Below are positions 41,181-49,883 of a DNA stretch of 64,000 nucleotides, one piece after another. Each line of letters begins with the position of its first letter. The stretch's first letter is position 1. A program made the position numbers and the translations under genes. The DNA is taken from the NCBI GenBank assembly GCA_029202545.1, contig CP119311.1, positions 2,418,001-2,482,000 of the forward strand, read 5' to 3'. Under the pieces are notes generated by a model. It had not been told where the DNA came from. It did no database searches and saw only the letters and a program-made list of their open reading frames with translations. Source of the DNA: Candidatus Pseudobacter hemicellulosilyticus (GTDB lineage: Bacteria; Bacteroidota; Bacteroidia; Chitinophagales; Chitinophagaceae).

Positions 41181-43349
41181 ATGAGTTCTTCGTCGAAGTA
41201 TTTATTAAGTATTGTTTTTGCGCTGCTATGGTCCGTATCCCAGGCGCAAACAGTGTCCATCCAACGGTCGGGTATGGTGGGCAATGCCATTGCTGCTTTT
41301 ATCCCGGCAGGATTTGATTCCACCAAAACACCATCCCTGATGCTGCAGCATCCGGTTACTGTACGTGGTACTGTGCCGGCAGGCTGGCGGGTTGTTCCTG
41401 AGTTTCATGTAAACGATGGGAAAGCCAGCGCCACCGTGCATTTGCAGGGTGATATCAGTCTCTATGGCGGTGGTGAAGTAACAGGTCCGCTGCTGAGAAA
41501 TGGTCAGACCATCAATCTCTGGAACACGGATAACGGCGCTTACGCGGCTGACAATGGCAAGCGCCTTTACCAGACCCATCCATGGGTGTTGGGTGTGCGT
41601 AAGGACGGCACCGCATTCGGGGTCTTGTTTGAAAGCTCCTGGAAATCGTCCCTGACCACCAACTCAGACAGGATCGATTTCAATACGGAAGGCGCGTTGT
41701 TCCGTGTATTTGTGATAGACCGGAAATCACCGCAGGAAGTGGTTAAAGGGCTGGCCGAACTGACCGGTACTATTGAGATGCCACCACGCTGGGCCCTGGG
41801 TTATCACCAGTGCCGGTTCTCGTATGTGCCCGATAGTCGTGTCCGGCAAATTGCAGATTCTTTCCGTATTAAAAAGATGCCCTGTGATGTGATCTGGATG
41901 GACATTGATTATATGGAGGGATACCGCGTTTTCACTTTCAGTAAGCAAAATTTCCCTGATCCAAAAAAACTGAATGACGATCTGCATGCAAAGAATTTTC
42001 GTTCTGTGTATATGATTGATCCGGGTGTGAAAGTGGACACTGGTTATTCCGTGTATAAGTCGGGCACAGCAAAGGATGTCTGGGTGAAAGATGAGGCCGG
42101 TAAAGAATACCATGGGAAGGTATGGCCAGGCGCCTGTGTCTTCCCGGATTTCACCATGCCGCGTACGCGGGAATGGTGGGCCGGTCTGTATCGTGATTTT
42201 ATAGGAACAGGTATAGATGGTGTATGGAATGATATGAATGAGCCGGCGGTAATGGATGGCGATTTTCCGGAGCATCTGCGACTGGGCACCATGCCTTACA
42301 ATACGCCACATCGTGGTGGTGGCAACCTGCCGGCAGGGCCGCACCTGTTATACCATAACGCTTATGGTATGCTGATGGTGAAGTCTACCCGGGAAGGCGT
42401 GATGGCCGCCCAGCCTGACAAACGTCCCTTTGTACTGACAAGGGGTAACCTGATGGGCGGGCAACGTTATGCTGCTACCTGGACCGGCGATAACCTGGCC
42501 GCAGAGCCATTCATGAAAGTCTCTGTGCCCATGTCCATTACACTCGGCTTATCCGGCCAGCCTTTCAGCGGTCCGGATATTGGCGGCTTCCTGGAAAATA
42601 CAAGCCCTGATCTCTGGGCTAACTGGATCGGGTTTGGCGCCTTGCTTCCTTTTGCCAGAGGCCATGCCTGTGTAGGGACCAAGGACAAAGAGCCCTGGGC
42701 CTTTGGTCCGGCAGTAGAGCAAACGTCAAGGATTGCGCTGGAACGCCGGTATCGCCTGCTGCCTTATCTCTATACCCAGTTCTACCAAGCACATAAAACT
42801 GGTTTACCCGTCATGGCTCCCGTATTCTTTGATGATCCCGCTGATGCCAGCCTGAGAAAAGAAGAGCAGGCGTTTTTGCTGGGCAAAGACCTGCTGGTAG
42901 TGCCGGCCTTTGCCAAAGACCCCGTACTGCCCAAAGGAACCTGGGAGCCCTTATCACTTGTTGAAGGCGACCAGGCCGATGCCTACCAGGCCAGGCTGTT
43001 GATAAAAGGCGGAACCATTATCCCGGCAGGGAAGATTGTCCAGCATACCAATGAAAATTCATTGGAAAAGCTGACCCTGTTCATTTGCCTGGACAGTAAA
43101 GGAACGGCCACTGGCGAACTATACTGGGACGCCGGCCAGGGCTGGGGTTTTAAGAAGAACGAGTATAGCCTGCTACAGTTCCAGGCTACAGAAAAAAATG
43201 GCGTTACAAAGATCAGGCTCAGTTCCAGTAAGGGACAGTATGATATCAGTAAAGACATCCGTGAAGTGGAAGCGGTAGTGCTTAAGAACGGGCAGCTGTA
43301 TACCGGTACTATCAATTTAAAAAGCGGTGAGCTGAAAACCTCCCGTTGA
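41181..43349 (+). CDS. Glycoside hydrolase family 31, exported alpha-glucosidase-like
   Basis: The protein has 722 residues with a signal peptide (MSSSSKYLLSIVFALLWSVSQA). GH31 enzymes cleave terminal alpha-glucosidic or alpha-xylosidic bonds with retention. The catalytic barrel shows DVIWMDIDYMEGYRVFTF, the nucleophile D351 in WNDMNEP and the acid/base D437 in TWTGDN. YMEGY and the substrate-site sequence favour alpha-glucosidase over alpha-xylosidase, but this is inference. An N-terminal beta domain (LYGGGEVTGPL) and a C-terminal beta domain complete the fold. It is the only glycosidase in the locus, so SusCD probably import short alpha-glucans trimmed by this enzyme in the periplasm. Confidence 0.93.
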   Translation: MSSSSKYLLSIVFALLWSVSQAQTVSIQRSGMVGNAIAAFIPAGFDSTKTPSLMLQHPVTVRGTVPAGWRVVPEFHVNDGKASATVHLQGDISLYGGGEVTGPLLRNGQTINLWNTDNGAYAADNGKRLYQTHPWVLGVRKDGTAFGVLFESSWKSSLTTNSDRIDFNTEGALFRVFVIDRKSPQEVVKGLAELTGTIEMPPRWALGYHQCRFSYVPDSRVRQIADSFRIKKMPCDVIWMDIDYMEGYRVFTFSKQNFPDPKKLNDDLHAKNFRSVYMIDPGVKVDTGYSVYKSGTAKDVWVKDEAGKEYHGKVWPGACVFPDFTMPRTREWWAGLYRDFIGTGIDGVWNDMNEPAVMDGDFPEHLRLGTMPYNTPHRGGGNLPAGPHLLYHNAYGMLMVKSTREGVMAAQPDKRPFVLTRGNLMGGQRYAATWTGDNLAAEPFMKVSVPMSITLGLSGQPFSGPDIGGFLENTSPDLWANWIGFGALLPFARGHACVGTKDKEPWAFGPAVEQTSRIALERRYRLLPYLYTQFYQAHKTGLPVMAPVFFDDPADASLRKEEQAFLLGKDLLVVPAFAKDPVLPKGTWEPLSLVEGDQADAYQARLLIKGGTIIPAGKIVQHTNENSLEKLTLFICLDSKGTATGELYWDAGQGWGFKKNEYSLLQFQATEKNGVTKIRLSSSKGQYDISKDIREVEAVVLKNGQLYTGTINLKSGELKTSR

Positions 43350-43434
43350 TAAGGGTGAGTATTCAGTAAGCTGTAAAGAAGGTTGGCTATATACGGGCCA
43401 ATCTGAATAAATCGTATAGCAGTCTTAATTTCAG

Positions 43435-43470
43435 CCCCTGGCTGCCCCTTTGGGTGGTCAGGGGTTTTTA
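43435..43470 (+). terminator. Terminator of the GH31 operon
   Basis: A long stem (CCCCTG and CTGCCC pairing with GGGTGG and CAGGGG, with one internal mismatch) is followed by TTTTT, about 85 bp past the GH31 stop. Confidence 0.8.
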
Positions 43471-43714
43471 AAAAGGTACGCCACTGGCTGTTTTAGCCGG
43501 AAAAGGGAATGGTATTATGGATTTCCTTATTTTCGTATAAATCAACAGTGTAATATGAACAGCAGAAGTATTATTTCGCCTCCCACTCTTTAATGTTGTT
43601 TCCATAGACATCTCCTGATGTTGTAGCCGATCCCTCTTCAATCGGCAGTATTTCTATTCTTATCATTCAACAACAGTAAGGCTTGCTCTGAAAGGGCGAG
43701 GCAGTTCATACTTT
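43471..43714. other. Intergenic region before the EamA gene
   Basis: AT-rich sequence without a recognisable gene, box or repeat. Only a 12-codon frame at 43556 is present. Confidence 0.3.
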
Positions 43715-44593
43715 ATGAAAAAATCATTCCTGGTTTTACACAGCGCAGTTATACTTGCAGGTTTCACAGGCATATTTGGCAAACTTATTTCGCTCAATGA
43801 AGGACTATTGGTCTGGTACCGGGTGTTGTTCTCTTTTATCTGGCTTTTCTTCATCCTGAAATTGTTCAGGGTCAGCAAGGCGATCAGTGGCCTTGAAAAA
43901 TACCAGATCGGAAGGGTGGGCATGCTGATCACTATTCACTGGGTTTTCTTTTACGGCAGTATCAAATATTCCAATATCTCTATCGGCGTGGTCTGTTATA
44001 GCCTGACCAGTTTCTTTACGGCCATCTTTGAACCGCTGATCAATAAAAAACGTTTTGTTGCGTCTGAACAGCTGTTAAGTTTACTTACGTTGCTGGGTAT
44101 CGCCCTGATCTTCCACTTTGATGCGGATTACCAGCTGGGCATTACATTGGGCGTTATTTCTTCTGCTTTTGCAGCTTTGTATACTATTTACAATGAGCGC
44201 CTGGTAAGGCGGTACGACAGCAAGCTGATCAATTATTACCAGATGTTGGGTGGCACAATCGGCCTGGGACTGTTCATGCCTTTGTACCTGTATTATTTTC
44301 CGGTAGACAGATTGATCCCGGGGCTGATAGATACGGGATACCTCCTGCTGTTATCTTTGTTCTGTACCGTAGGGCTGTATGTTATGTTTGCGGAGACCTT
44401 AAAAAGAATACCTGCTTTCACAGTAAACCTGAGCTTTAACCTGGAGCCCATTTATGCCATCATCATTGCCTTTTTGTTCTTTGGTGAAGGGCAGGAAGTG
44501 AATGGCGCTTTTTATGTGGGGCTGTTCTTTGTAGGTCATTCGGTAGTGTTGCAAACCTTTATTGCAGCCAGGAAGAAAAAGCAATTGGGTTGA
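43715..44593 (+). CDS. EamA/DMT-superfamily permease
   Basis: The protein has 292 residues with ten hydrophobic helices in two five-helix halves, the layout of the drug/metabolite transporter superfamily. The first half has AGFTGIFGKLISLNEGLLVWYRVLF and ISIGVVCYSLTSFFTAIFEPL. The second half has ISSAFAALYTIYNERLV and PAFTVNLSFNLEPIYAIIIAFLFF. These proteins export amino acids, nucleosides or small metabolites; the substrate is unknown. It is encoded upstream of the alkylation-repair genes but a promoter lies between, so a functional link is not implied. Confidence 0.9.
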   Translation: MKKSFLVLHSAVILAGFTGIFGKLISLNEGLLVWYRVLFSFIWLFFILKLFRVSKAISGLEKYQIGRVGMLITIHWVFFYGSIKYSNISIGVVCYSLTSFFTAIFEPLINKKRFVASEQLLSLLTLLGIALIFHFDADYQLGITLGVISSAFAALYTIYNERLVRRYDSKLINYYQMLGGTIGLGLFMPLYLYYFPVDRLIPGLIDTGYLLLLSLFCTVGLYVMFAETLKRIPAFTVNLSFNLEPIYAIIIAFLFFGEGQEVNGAFYVGLFFVGHSVVLQTFIAARKKKQLG

Positions 44594-44708
44594 TGCTCAG
44601 CAGGTTTCCTGTAACAGCTCTGGTGGCCATGCTTCAGCCTTTGTGCTTGCTGTCATCATTTACCCTGTAAAAGGGTTTCTCATGCAGTAATTTTTGCCGG
44701 GCGCTATT

Positions 44709-44716
44709 TACATTTG
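44709..44716 (+). promoter_or_regulatory. Promoter -7 box of the alkylation-repair operon
   Basis: TACATTTG matches TAnnTTTG exactly and lies 75 bp before the start of the AraC-MGMT gene. TTTG at 44693-44696 is too close for a standard -33 box, as might be expected for an activator-dependent promoter. Confidence 0.5.
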
Positions 44717-44791
44717 TTGGCACAACTCCGCATGTTTCGGATTGTGCAGATCAGGCTGATTGCGGAGCTTTGTATTATTAACAACAAGCGT

Positions 44792-45643
44792 ATGGAAACA
44801 ATCGTGAACAGGAACTATGAACGGATTGCCGCAGCTATTGATTTTATAAAGGCTAACTTCAGGGAACAGCCCAGCCTGGAAGCTGTTGCTGCCAGCGTAC
44901 ACCTGAGCCCGGCGCATTTTCAGCGGCTGTTTACGGATTGGGCGGGCACCAGTCCTAAAAAGTTCCTGCAATATGTCAGTGTACAGCATGCCAAACAATT
45001 ACTGGCGGCTAATGAGCGGGCTACCCTGCTGGATACAACCTTTGAAACCGGACTATCCAGTCCCAGCCGCCTGCATGAGCTGTTTGTCAATATTGAAGGC
45101 ATGACCCCGGGCGAATATAAAAATGGCGGCCAGCACCTGACCATTAACTACAGTTTTGCGGAAAGCCCTTTTGGTAACCTGATCGTTGCTTCCACCAGCA
45201 AAGGAGTTTGTTATATGGCTTTTGAAGAGGACGAAGCAAAAGCGCTGACAGACCTGCAGGCGAGGTTTCCAAAAGCTGCCTTGCAAAGGAAGTTGGATCT
45301 TTTGCAGCAACATGCCTTGTTCATTTTCCAGCATGATTGGAGTAAGTTGCCGGAAATAAAGCTGCACCTAAAAGGGACCGATTTTCAATTGAAAGTATGG
45401 GAGAGCCTGTTAAGGATCCCAATGGGACAGCTTTCTACCTATGGTGGTATTGCCCGGGAGATGGGCAGTCCAAACGCTTCCAGGGCCGTGGGCTCCGCAG
45501 TGGGCAGTAATCCCGTTGCTTTCCTGATCCCCTGTCACCGGGTGATCCAGTCCACCGGCATCTTTGGCGGTTATATGTGGGGCCCAACCAGGAAAACGGC
45601 GATCATCGGCTGGGAAGCCGCAAAGACAGCTGAAGACAATTAA
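44792..45643 (+). CDS. AraC-type HTH fused to O6-methylguanine-DNA methyltransferase
   Basis: The protein has 283 residues from the ATG at 44792 (METIVNRNYERIAAAIDFIKANF). Residues 1-105 are an AraC-family double helix-turn-helix (LEAVAASVHLSPAHFQRLF, AKQLLAANERATLLDTTFETGLSSPSRLHELF). Residues 115-283 are the MGMT/Ogt domain with the methyl-acceptor C248 in IPCHRVI. It repairs O6-alkylguanine by a suicide transfer. This is the Ada layout without the N-terminal zinc domain that senses methylphosphotriesters. That domain is encoded separately 56 bp downstream, and alkB follows, so the three form an adaptive-response operon. Confidence 0.92.
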   Translation: METIVNRNYERIAAAIDFIKANFREQPSLEAVAASVHLSPAHFQRLFTDWAGTSPKKFLQYVSVQHAKQLLAANERATLLDTTFETGLSSPSRLHELFVNIEGMTPGEYKNGGQHLTINYSFAESPFGNLIVASTSKGVCYMAFEEDEAKALTDLQARFPKAALQRKLDLLQQHALFIFQHDWSKLPEIKLHLKGTDFQLKVWESLLRIPMGQLSTYGGIAREMGSPNASRAVGSAVGSNPVAFLIPCHRVIQSTGIFGGYMWGPTRKTAIIGWEAAKTAEDN

Positions 45644-45699
45644 GGAAATTTGCAGTGGTAAAGCTTTATTCACAGGAATTGTTTTGATGTCTTAAACAA

Positions 45700-45945
45700 A
45701 TGATCAGGCATAGTCAGCTAAACGATAAAGCAGTGCGGTCAGGCATCCGGAGCGGTGACATTCTTTATGCCGGCAATGCCCGGCTCAACATTTACGGCCT
45801 GTTATCCTGTGCCTCCGGCAAGCGAATGCTGCGTAAGAACAGGTTCTTCTTTGCTACTGTACAAGAAGCATTGGACAATGGATTTCGCCCTTGCGGACAT
45901 TGCATGCAGGGCGCCTATAAAATCTGGAAAAATGGAACTGTTTGA
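45700..45945 (+). CDS. Stand-alone Ada-type metal-binding (methylphosphotriester) domain
   Basis: The protein has 81 residues. LLSCASGKRM...NRFFFATVQEALDNGFRPCGHC matches the N-terminal domain of Ada. There zinc is held by four cysteines (C38, C42, C69 and C72 in E. coli) and C38 accepts methyl groups from the DNA backbone. C37, C65 and C68 are kept here, but the position of C42 is a lysine (K41), so the metal site must use another ligand (a His such as H67 is possible) or be altered. It lies between the AraC-MGMT gene and alkB, overlapping alkB by 14 bp, and could supply the missing sensor of the split Ada. Confidence 0.82.
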   Translation: MIRHSQLNDKAVRSGIRSGDILYAGNARLNIYGLLSCASGKRMLRKNRFFFATVQEALDNGFRPCGHCMQGAYKIWKNGTV

Positions 45946-46549
45946 TCTACCCAACGATAAAACAAAGAACTGGTTGCCGAAAGATGGCACCGTTCATTAC
46001 TACGGTAAGATTCTGCCCGCTGACAGGGCCAACCATTACCTGGATGTTTTGCTGAACCATATAGAGTGGCGGAATGATGAGGCCATTATGTTTGGTAAGA
46101 AGATCATTACCAAACGAAAAGTAGCCTGGTATGGCGATAAGCGATTTGAGTACACCTATTCCAATATTAACAAGTATGCATTGCCCTGGACGCCGGCGCT
46201 GGAGGAACTGAAAAAGCTGGTAGAACAGGAAAGTGGCCAAACCTTCAATTCCTGTCTGCTTAATTTATACCATGACGGTGAGGAAGGCATGGCCTGGCAT
46301 AGTGATGGAGAGGCTGACCTGAAGAAGCATGGCGCTATCGCTTCCCTGAGTTTTGGTGCTGAACGGAAATTCTCTTTCAAGCATAAGACCAGCCAGGAGA
46401 GGATCGATATGCTCCTGGAGCATGGCAGCCTGATGGTCATGAAAGATAGTACCCAGACCCATTGGCTTCACCGGCTGCCGCTCACGAAACGGGTCAGCCG
46501 GCCAAGGGTGAATCTCACCTTCAGGACAATTGTTGAACCGGGTCAATAA
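45932..46549 (+). CDS. alkB: AlkB-type 2-oxoglutarate/Fe(II) DNA dealkylase
   Basis: AlkB oxidatively removes 1-methyladenine and 3-methylcytosine lesions. It has 205 residues from the ATG at 45932 (MELFDLPND); upstream in-frame codons overlap the preceding gene and are not coding. The iron ligands are H123 and D125 in WHSDGE and H180 in THWLHRLP. The 2-oxoglutarate and nucleotide-contact stretch RVSRPRVNLTFR is at 187-198, and NLYHDGEEGMAWHSD is typical of the ALKBH2-like bacterial group. The 14-bp overlap with the Ada-domain gene indicates translational coupling. Confidence 0.93.
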   Translation: MELFDLPNDKTKNWLPKDGTVHYYGKILPADRANHYLDVLLNHIEWRNDEAIMFGKKIITKRKVAWYGDKRFEYTYSNINKYALPWTPALEELKKLVEQESGQTFNSCLLNLYHDGEEGMAWHSDGEADLKKHGAIASLSFGAERKFSFKHKTSQERIDMLLEHGSLMVMKDSTQTHWLHRLPLTKRVSRPRVNLTFRTIVEPGQ

Positions 46550-46560
46550 CCAACATACAA

Positions 46561-46616
46561 AAGGCCGGTAAACTGCATCCTGTTACAGGACTGTTTACCG
46601 GCCTTCTTATTTTTTA
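46561..46616. terminator. Bidirectional terminator
   Basis: A perfect 13-bp stem AAGGCCGGTAAAC / GTTTACCGGCCTT encloses a 19-nt loop that itself contains a CCTG/CAGG helix. T-rich tracts flank both sides. It serves alkB (+) and the beta-trefoil gene (-). Confidence 0.85.
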
Positions 46617-46626
46617 AGTAGATCTT

Positions 46627-47112
46627 TTACATAGTGGGGTGCTGCTCCTTCAGCGTCCATTGTTGCAGGATATTACCGGTTTTGACCGCCAGCAGGATCT
46701 GTTTGTCATCCTGCTCTGAGGCAGTCAGGTAAAACTCCGTGCCGCTCAGTTTGATCAAATAGGTATCGATGCCTGCTTTAATGAATTCGTATTGCTGTTG
46801 TTTACCATCTGCATTGAGGGGCTGTTCTTCCAGCGACTTGCCATCTTTTGCCGGCTGCATAGTCTTGCCGGAAAACAGGTTGATCAGCCGGTAAGCGCCA
46901 TCTTTTTGCTGTTTAAAATCCCAGGTAACGCATTTCCAGTTAACCGGCGCATGCCCCACAATGGGCGTGCCATTGGCTTTATTGGCATCTTTGATGCGCA
47001 ATACCTGGCCGGTGAAAGCATTCCGGATGGCGTAACTGTTCTCCGTGATCTGTGCGCCAGCAGTGATAGCTGTGAAAAAGCTGACCAATAGTATAAGGGC
47101 TGTTCGTTTCAT
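46627..47112 (-). CDS. Exported beta-trefoil (ricin-like) protein
   Basis: The protein has 161 residues from the ATG at 47112, beginning with a signal peptide (MKRTALILLVSFFTAITAGA). The mature ~140 residues contain three repeats of the beta-trefoil type: YAIRNAFTGQVLRI...TWDF, YRLINLFSGKTMQP...QYEF and YLIKLSGTEFYL...QQWTLK. Each ends in a QxW-like aromatic. Such domains bind carbohydrate or protein ligands. No catalytic domain is attached. The assignment rests on the repeat pattern. Confidence 0.7.
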   Translation of the reverse strand: MKRTALILLVSFFTAITAGAQITENSYAIRNAFTGQVLRIKDANKANGTPIVGHAPVNWKCVTWDFKQQKDGAYRLINLFSGKTMQPAKDGKSLEEQPLNADGKQQQYEFIKAGIDTYLIKLSGTEFYLTASEQDDKQILLAVKTGNILQQWTLKEQHPTM

Positions 47113-47261
47113 GGAAGCGTTCAATTTGCTGAAAAGGTACCACAAATAACTATTGAAGCCTGTTTCAGGCTATTTTATAATGCACAAGTGGTTGATATCC
47201 TGATATTTTAACATTTTGTTGCTAAAGAATCCGTGAATTATTCACTCCTCGCCTAAGTAAG

Positions 47262-47750
47262 TTATTTATTGATCCGGCTTTGAATGGCATTCACCATGGC
47301 ATCAGATATTTTAATTAATTGCTCTGCCCGGGAAGCTGCATTTTCAGCAGATGATGTCCAGTAAATTGGTTTGCCTTCATGATAGTACCAGTGGGCCTCC
47401 TGTTTTTTATCGCCCTCCTTTGCGTATTCTTCCACTTTTATTAAATACTGCTCCTGGTAGTAAAAAGTAGAATTAGTTTCAAGCTTATTCGTGGCGCCAT
47501 TTTCCAGGGAGGTCAAAAAAGTATGCTGCGTGTATTTTAGGACTTTATTTTCCAACAGGACCATACTAATGTATGCCCTGGAGGAAAATCCGATGGCAGG
47601 AACTTCATTAATTACAGAGTCACGGATTACAGGCAGGGTGGAATTGTTGATGGAAGTTACAAGGCTGTCAATTTTTTTTGTTGCCAGGGAATCTTGAGCA
47701 TTAGCCTGGAAAAGGACAAGGAATAGCAGGGCTGAGCAGACTGTTTTCAT
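47262..47750 (-). CDS. Exported protein of unknown function
   Basis: The protein has 162 residues with a signal peptide (MKTVCSALLFLVLFQANA). The mature part has a helical start (SLATKKIDSLVTSINNS), a beta-rich middle (YISMVLLENKVLKYTQHTFL, STFYYQEQYLIKVEEYAKEGDKK, HWYYHEGKPIYW) resembling toxin-antitoxin-immunity or MORN-like periplasmic proteins, and a helical end. No family is recognised. Neighbours on the same strand are also exported, but spacing is wide. Confidence 0.6.
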   Translation of the reverse strand: MKTVCSALLFLVLFQANAQDSLATKKIDSLVTSINNSTLPVIRDSVINEVPAIGFSSRAYISMVLLENKVLKYTQHTFLTSLENGATNKLETNSTFYYQEQYLIKVEEYAKEGDKKQEAHWYYHEGKPIYWTSSAENAASRAEQLIKISDAMVNAIQSRINK

Positions 47751-47816
47751 ACAATGTGATGGTCTTTGGGTTATATGAGCGCTACCTGCTAAAATACTAT
47801 TATTTCACCGGCTTTT

Positions 47817-49883
47817 TTAAAGGATAAAAAATGTCTGGCTGAAAGCGCCGTTGGCAGCCACGTCCCAGGCTTCTATCCGTACCCATTTTCTGCCGGCCAG
47901 CTTGCTGCTGAAAGTGTATTTCTTTTCACCAAAGGCTTTTGTTTCCTTCAGGTCGATCTTCTCCCGGTATACTTTTTTGCCATCTCCGGAAATGATCTCT
48001 ATGAAATTCATGGGGAAGGTCCAGTGGAGGTTCAGTTCAATATTGGCAATGCCATTTGCCGGCAGCTGGAGGCTATCGCCGGGGCGTACCTTATTGATGC
48101 TGAGCCCAGGCATCAGTACTTCACCGGTACTCACGAAAAAACGGCCTTGTTGCAGCGCGTCAAGAATGGGGGACCAATCATCGGTATAGGCAGGTAGTTT
48201 GTCCAGCATGAGATAATTGACATTCATGTGGGCATACATCTCATTCTGCTTTGTAATGGTGAAGAGATCGGCTTCACCGAGGACGGTCTTTTTGGCGCCC
48301 CAGTTGCTCATATCATCCAGGAGGTCCAGCACCCTTTTGCCCAGGCGGGGCTGGGAAAGATCGGCGGGCATGGCTTTCCAGGCGGCGCCCAGGAAGCGGT
48401 CTGATTGAAAGAAATCCTCATGATTATAAATATCAGGCGTATTGACAGAGCCCTTGGTGCGGGGATGCGCTGTCCAGGCCAGTCCTTTTTCGTCTTTCAG
48501 CAGCTGGAGCATTTCTTCTTTGTTACCGATATGGTATACTTTCCCATAGCCAGGCTTGTCTTCCACATAAGGCTGACCGGGCTTGCGGGACATGACCCAA
48601 TAAACGGGACGGGGGAAGAAATCGAGCCAGTGACCGCCAAAGAATTCATTGGGCTCTTCGCCGGGCAGGAGCAGGAAGCTGTCGTCCGATTGTTTCTCAC
48701 AGAGATCAAACAATGCTTTCAGCTGCGGCAGTCTTTTTTCATCCGGTCCTTTGGGATCGGCGGTATAGTGGAACTCGGCCAGGTGAACAATATCTACACC
48801 CAGGTCTTTGAAGACCTGTACAAACTCAGGTTTTTCCGGCACAGGCTGGCCGGCCATCATCACCTTCATCACAAACTCATTATGGAAATGGCTGGACAGG
48901 GTCTTGAAGCCTGGCAGCTGCTGGTAGCGATCATTGTTCGTGAATTTTTTAACGGCAGTGAGCGCTTCTGCATCTGTATCAACGCTAAGCAGGCAGAAGA
49001 AATTGAGGCGCTGCTTTGTGGTGGGAGGGGCATTGAACCAGGGGACAAAGCGTTTGTCGCCCTGCAGCTCCTGGCGGATGCCGATACCATAGCCGTCAAC
49101 CAGTTGGCGGTAGCCTTTGCCGAACCAGGTGAACTGGAGGTTAAAGGCTTCGTCGAGCGGATAGAAATACTGGTGAGGCGGTGGAAAAATGGCCAGGGCG
49201 CCTTTATTGCCGGAGGCTACAATAGCGCGGTATTTCACGGCCTGGTTGCGGGCTTCGGCTGTTGGATCAGTGCTGGTCTGAATAAGGCTGTCGCCGGTGT
49301 TCATCCAGGAGATCTGTTTCCAGTCGGGCGTTTTGCTGCTCATGCCGGCATCAAAGACGATGGCTTTGGCGTCATCTTCGGTACTGAGAATAGCGGCCAC
49401 ATTGAACAGCGGGCTGCCGTTGTAGAAAGTGATCTCCAGCATACCGTTGAAACTTTCTACGGCTATGGGACCAACACTGACAATGGTTCTGCTGCCTTCT
49501 GTTCTGACAGCAGCTGCTGTTTTTTTGATAGTCAGCGGATAGGATTGATAGGGGCGGTTGGGGACTTTGTCGAAGAAAATATTCCAGCCGTTCTGGGAGA
49601 GCAGGTCTCTTTTTCCTACGGTCACTACAAAGGCCGGATCTATACCGGCGGTGATCAGCTGCTGGCCCAGGGAAATTGATTTAAAAAGGGGCTGTGCAGG
49701 GGCCAGGTCAAAAACGATTTTGCCGGTACGGGAGGGATCGGCGGGCCAGGTAATTTCCAGCAACTGTCCTTTTTGTGTTGCCGTAGCGCCATTGGCCATA
49801 AAACCTTTGAGGTCTGTTTTTACCTGTGCGGTAGCAAAATTGATAATGAATAAGGGAATCAGGAATAATAGATTAGCTTTCAT
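47817..49883 (-). CDS. Exported CehA/McbA-like PHP-fold metallohydrolase
   Basis: The protein has 688 residues from the ATG at 49883, with a signal peptide (MKANLLFLIPLFIINFATA). The first half (to about 330) is a beta-rich domain. The second half has the order of motifs of a PHP metal-dependent hydrolase: SSHFHNEF (HxH), VDIVHLAEFHY, LLPGEEPNEFFGGHW, AWTAHPRTKGS and VLGEADLF. It then ends in GRFFVSTGEVLMPGLSI, as in CehA/McbA-type proteins. The first motif is FHN and not the usual HTH/HSS, so activity needs proof. The substrate (phosphoester or carbamate) is unknown. This is a family inference by motif order. Confidence 0.65.
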   Translation of the reverse strand: MKANLLFLIPLFIINFATAQVKTDLKGFMANGATATQKGQLLEITWPADPSRTGKIVFDLAPAQPLFKSISLGQQLITAGIDPAFVVTVGKRDLLSQNGWNIFFDKVPNRPYQSYPLTIKKTAAAVRTEGSRTIVSVGPIAVESFNGMLEITFYNGSPLFNVAAILSTEDDAKAIVFDAGMSSKTPDWKQISWMNTGDSLIQTSTDPTAEARNQAVKYRAIVASGNKGALAIFPPPHQYFYPLDEAFNLQFTWFGKGYRQLVDGYGIGIRQELQGDKRFVPWFNAPPTTKQRLNFFCLLSVDTDAEALTAVKKFTNNDRYQQLPGFKTLSSHFHNEFVMKVMMAGQPVPEKPEFVQVFKDLGVDIVHLAEFHYTADPKGPDEKRLPQLKALFDLCEKQSDDSFLLLPGEEPNEFFGGHWLDFFPRPVYWVMSRKPGQPYVEDKPGYGKVYHIGNKEEMLQLLKDEKGLAWTAHPRTKGSVNTPDIYNHEDFFQSDRFLGAAWKAMPADLSQPRLGKRVLDLLDDMSNWGAKKTVLGEADLFTITKQNEMYAHMNVNYLMLDKLPAYTDDWSPILDALQQGRFFVSTGEVLMPGLSINKVRPGDSLQLPANGIANIELNLHWTFPMNFIEIISGDGKKVYREKIDLKETKAFGEKKYTFSSKLAGRKWVRIEAWDVAANGAFSQTFFIL

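Noticed and set aside
45755..45931. Upstream extension of the alkB reading frame (59 extra codons)
   Set aside because: It overlaps the Ada-domain gene in another frame, has no AlkB similarity, and the family start fits the ATG at 45932.
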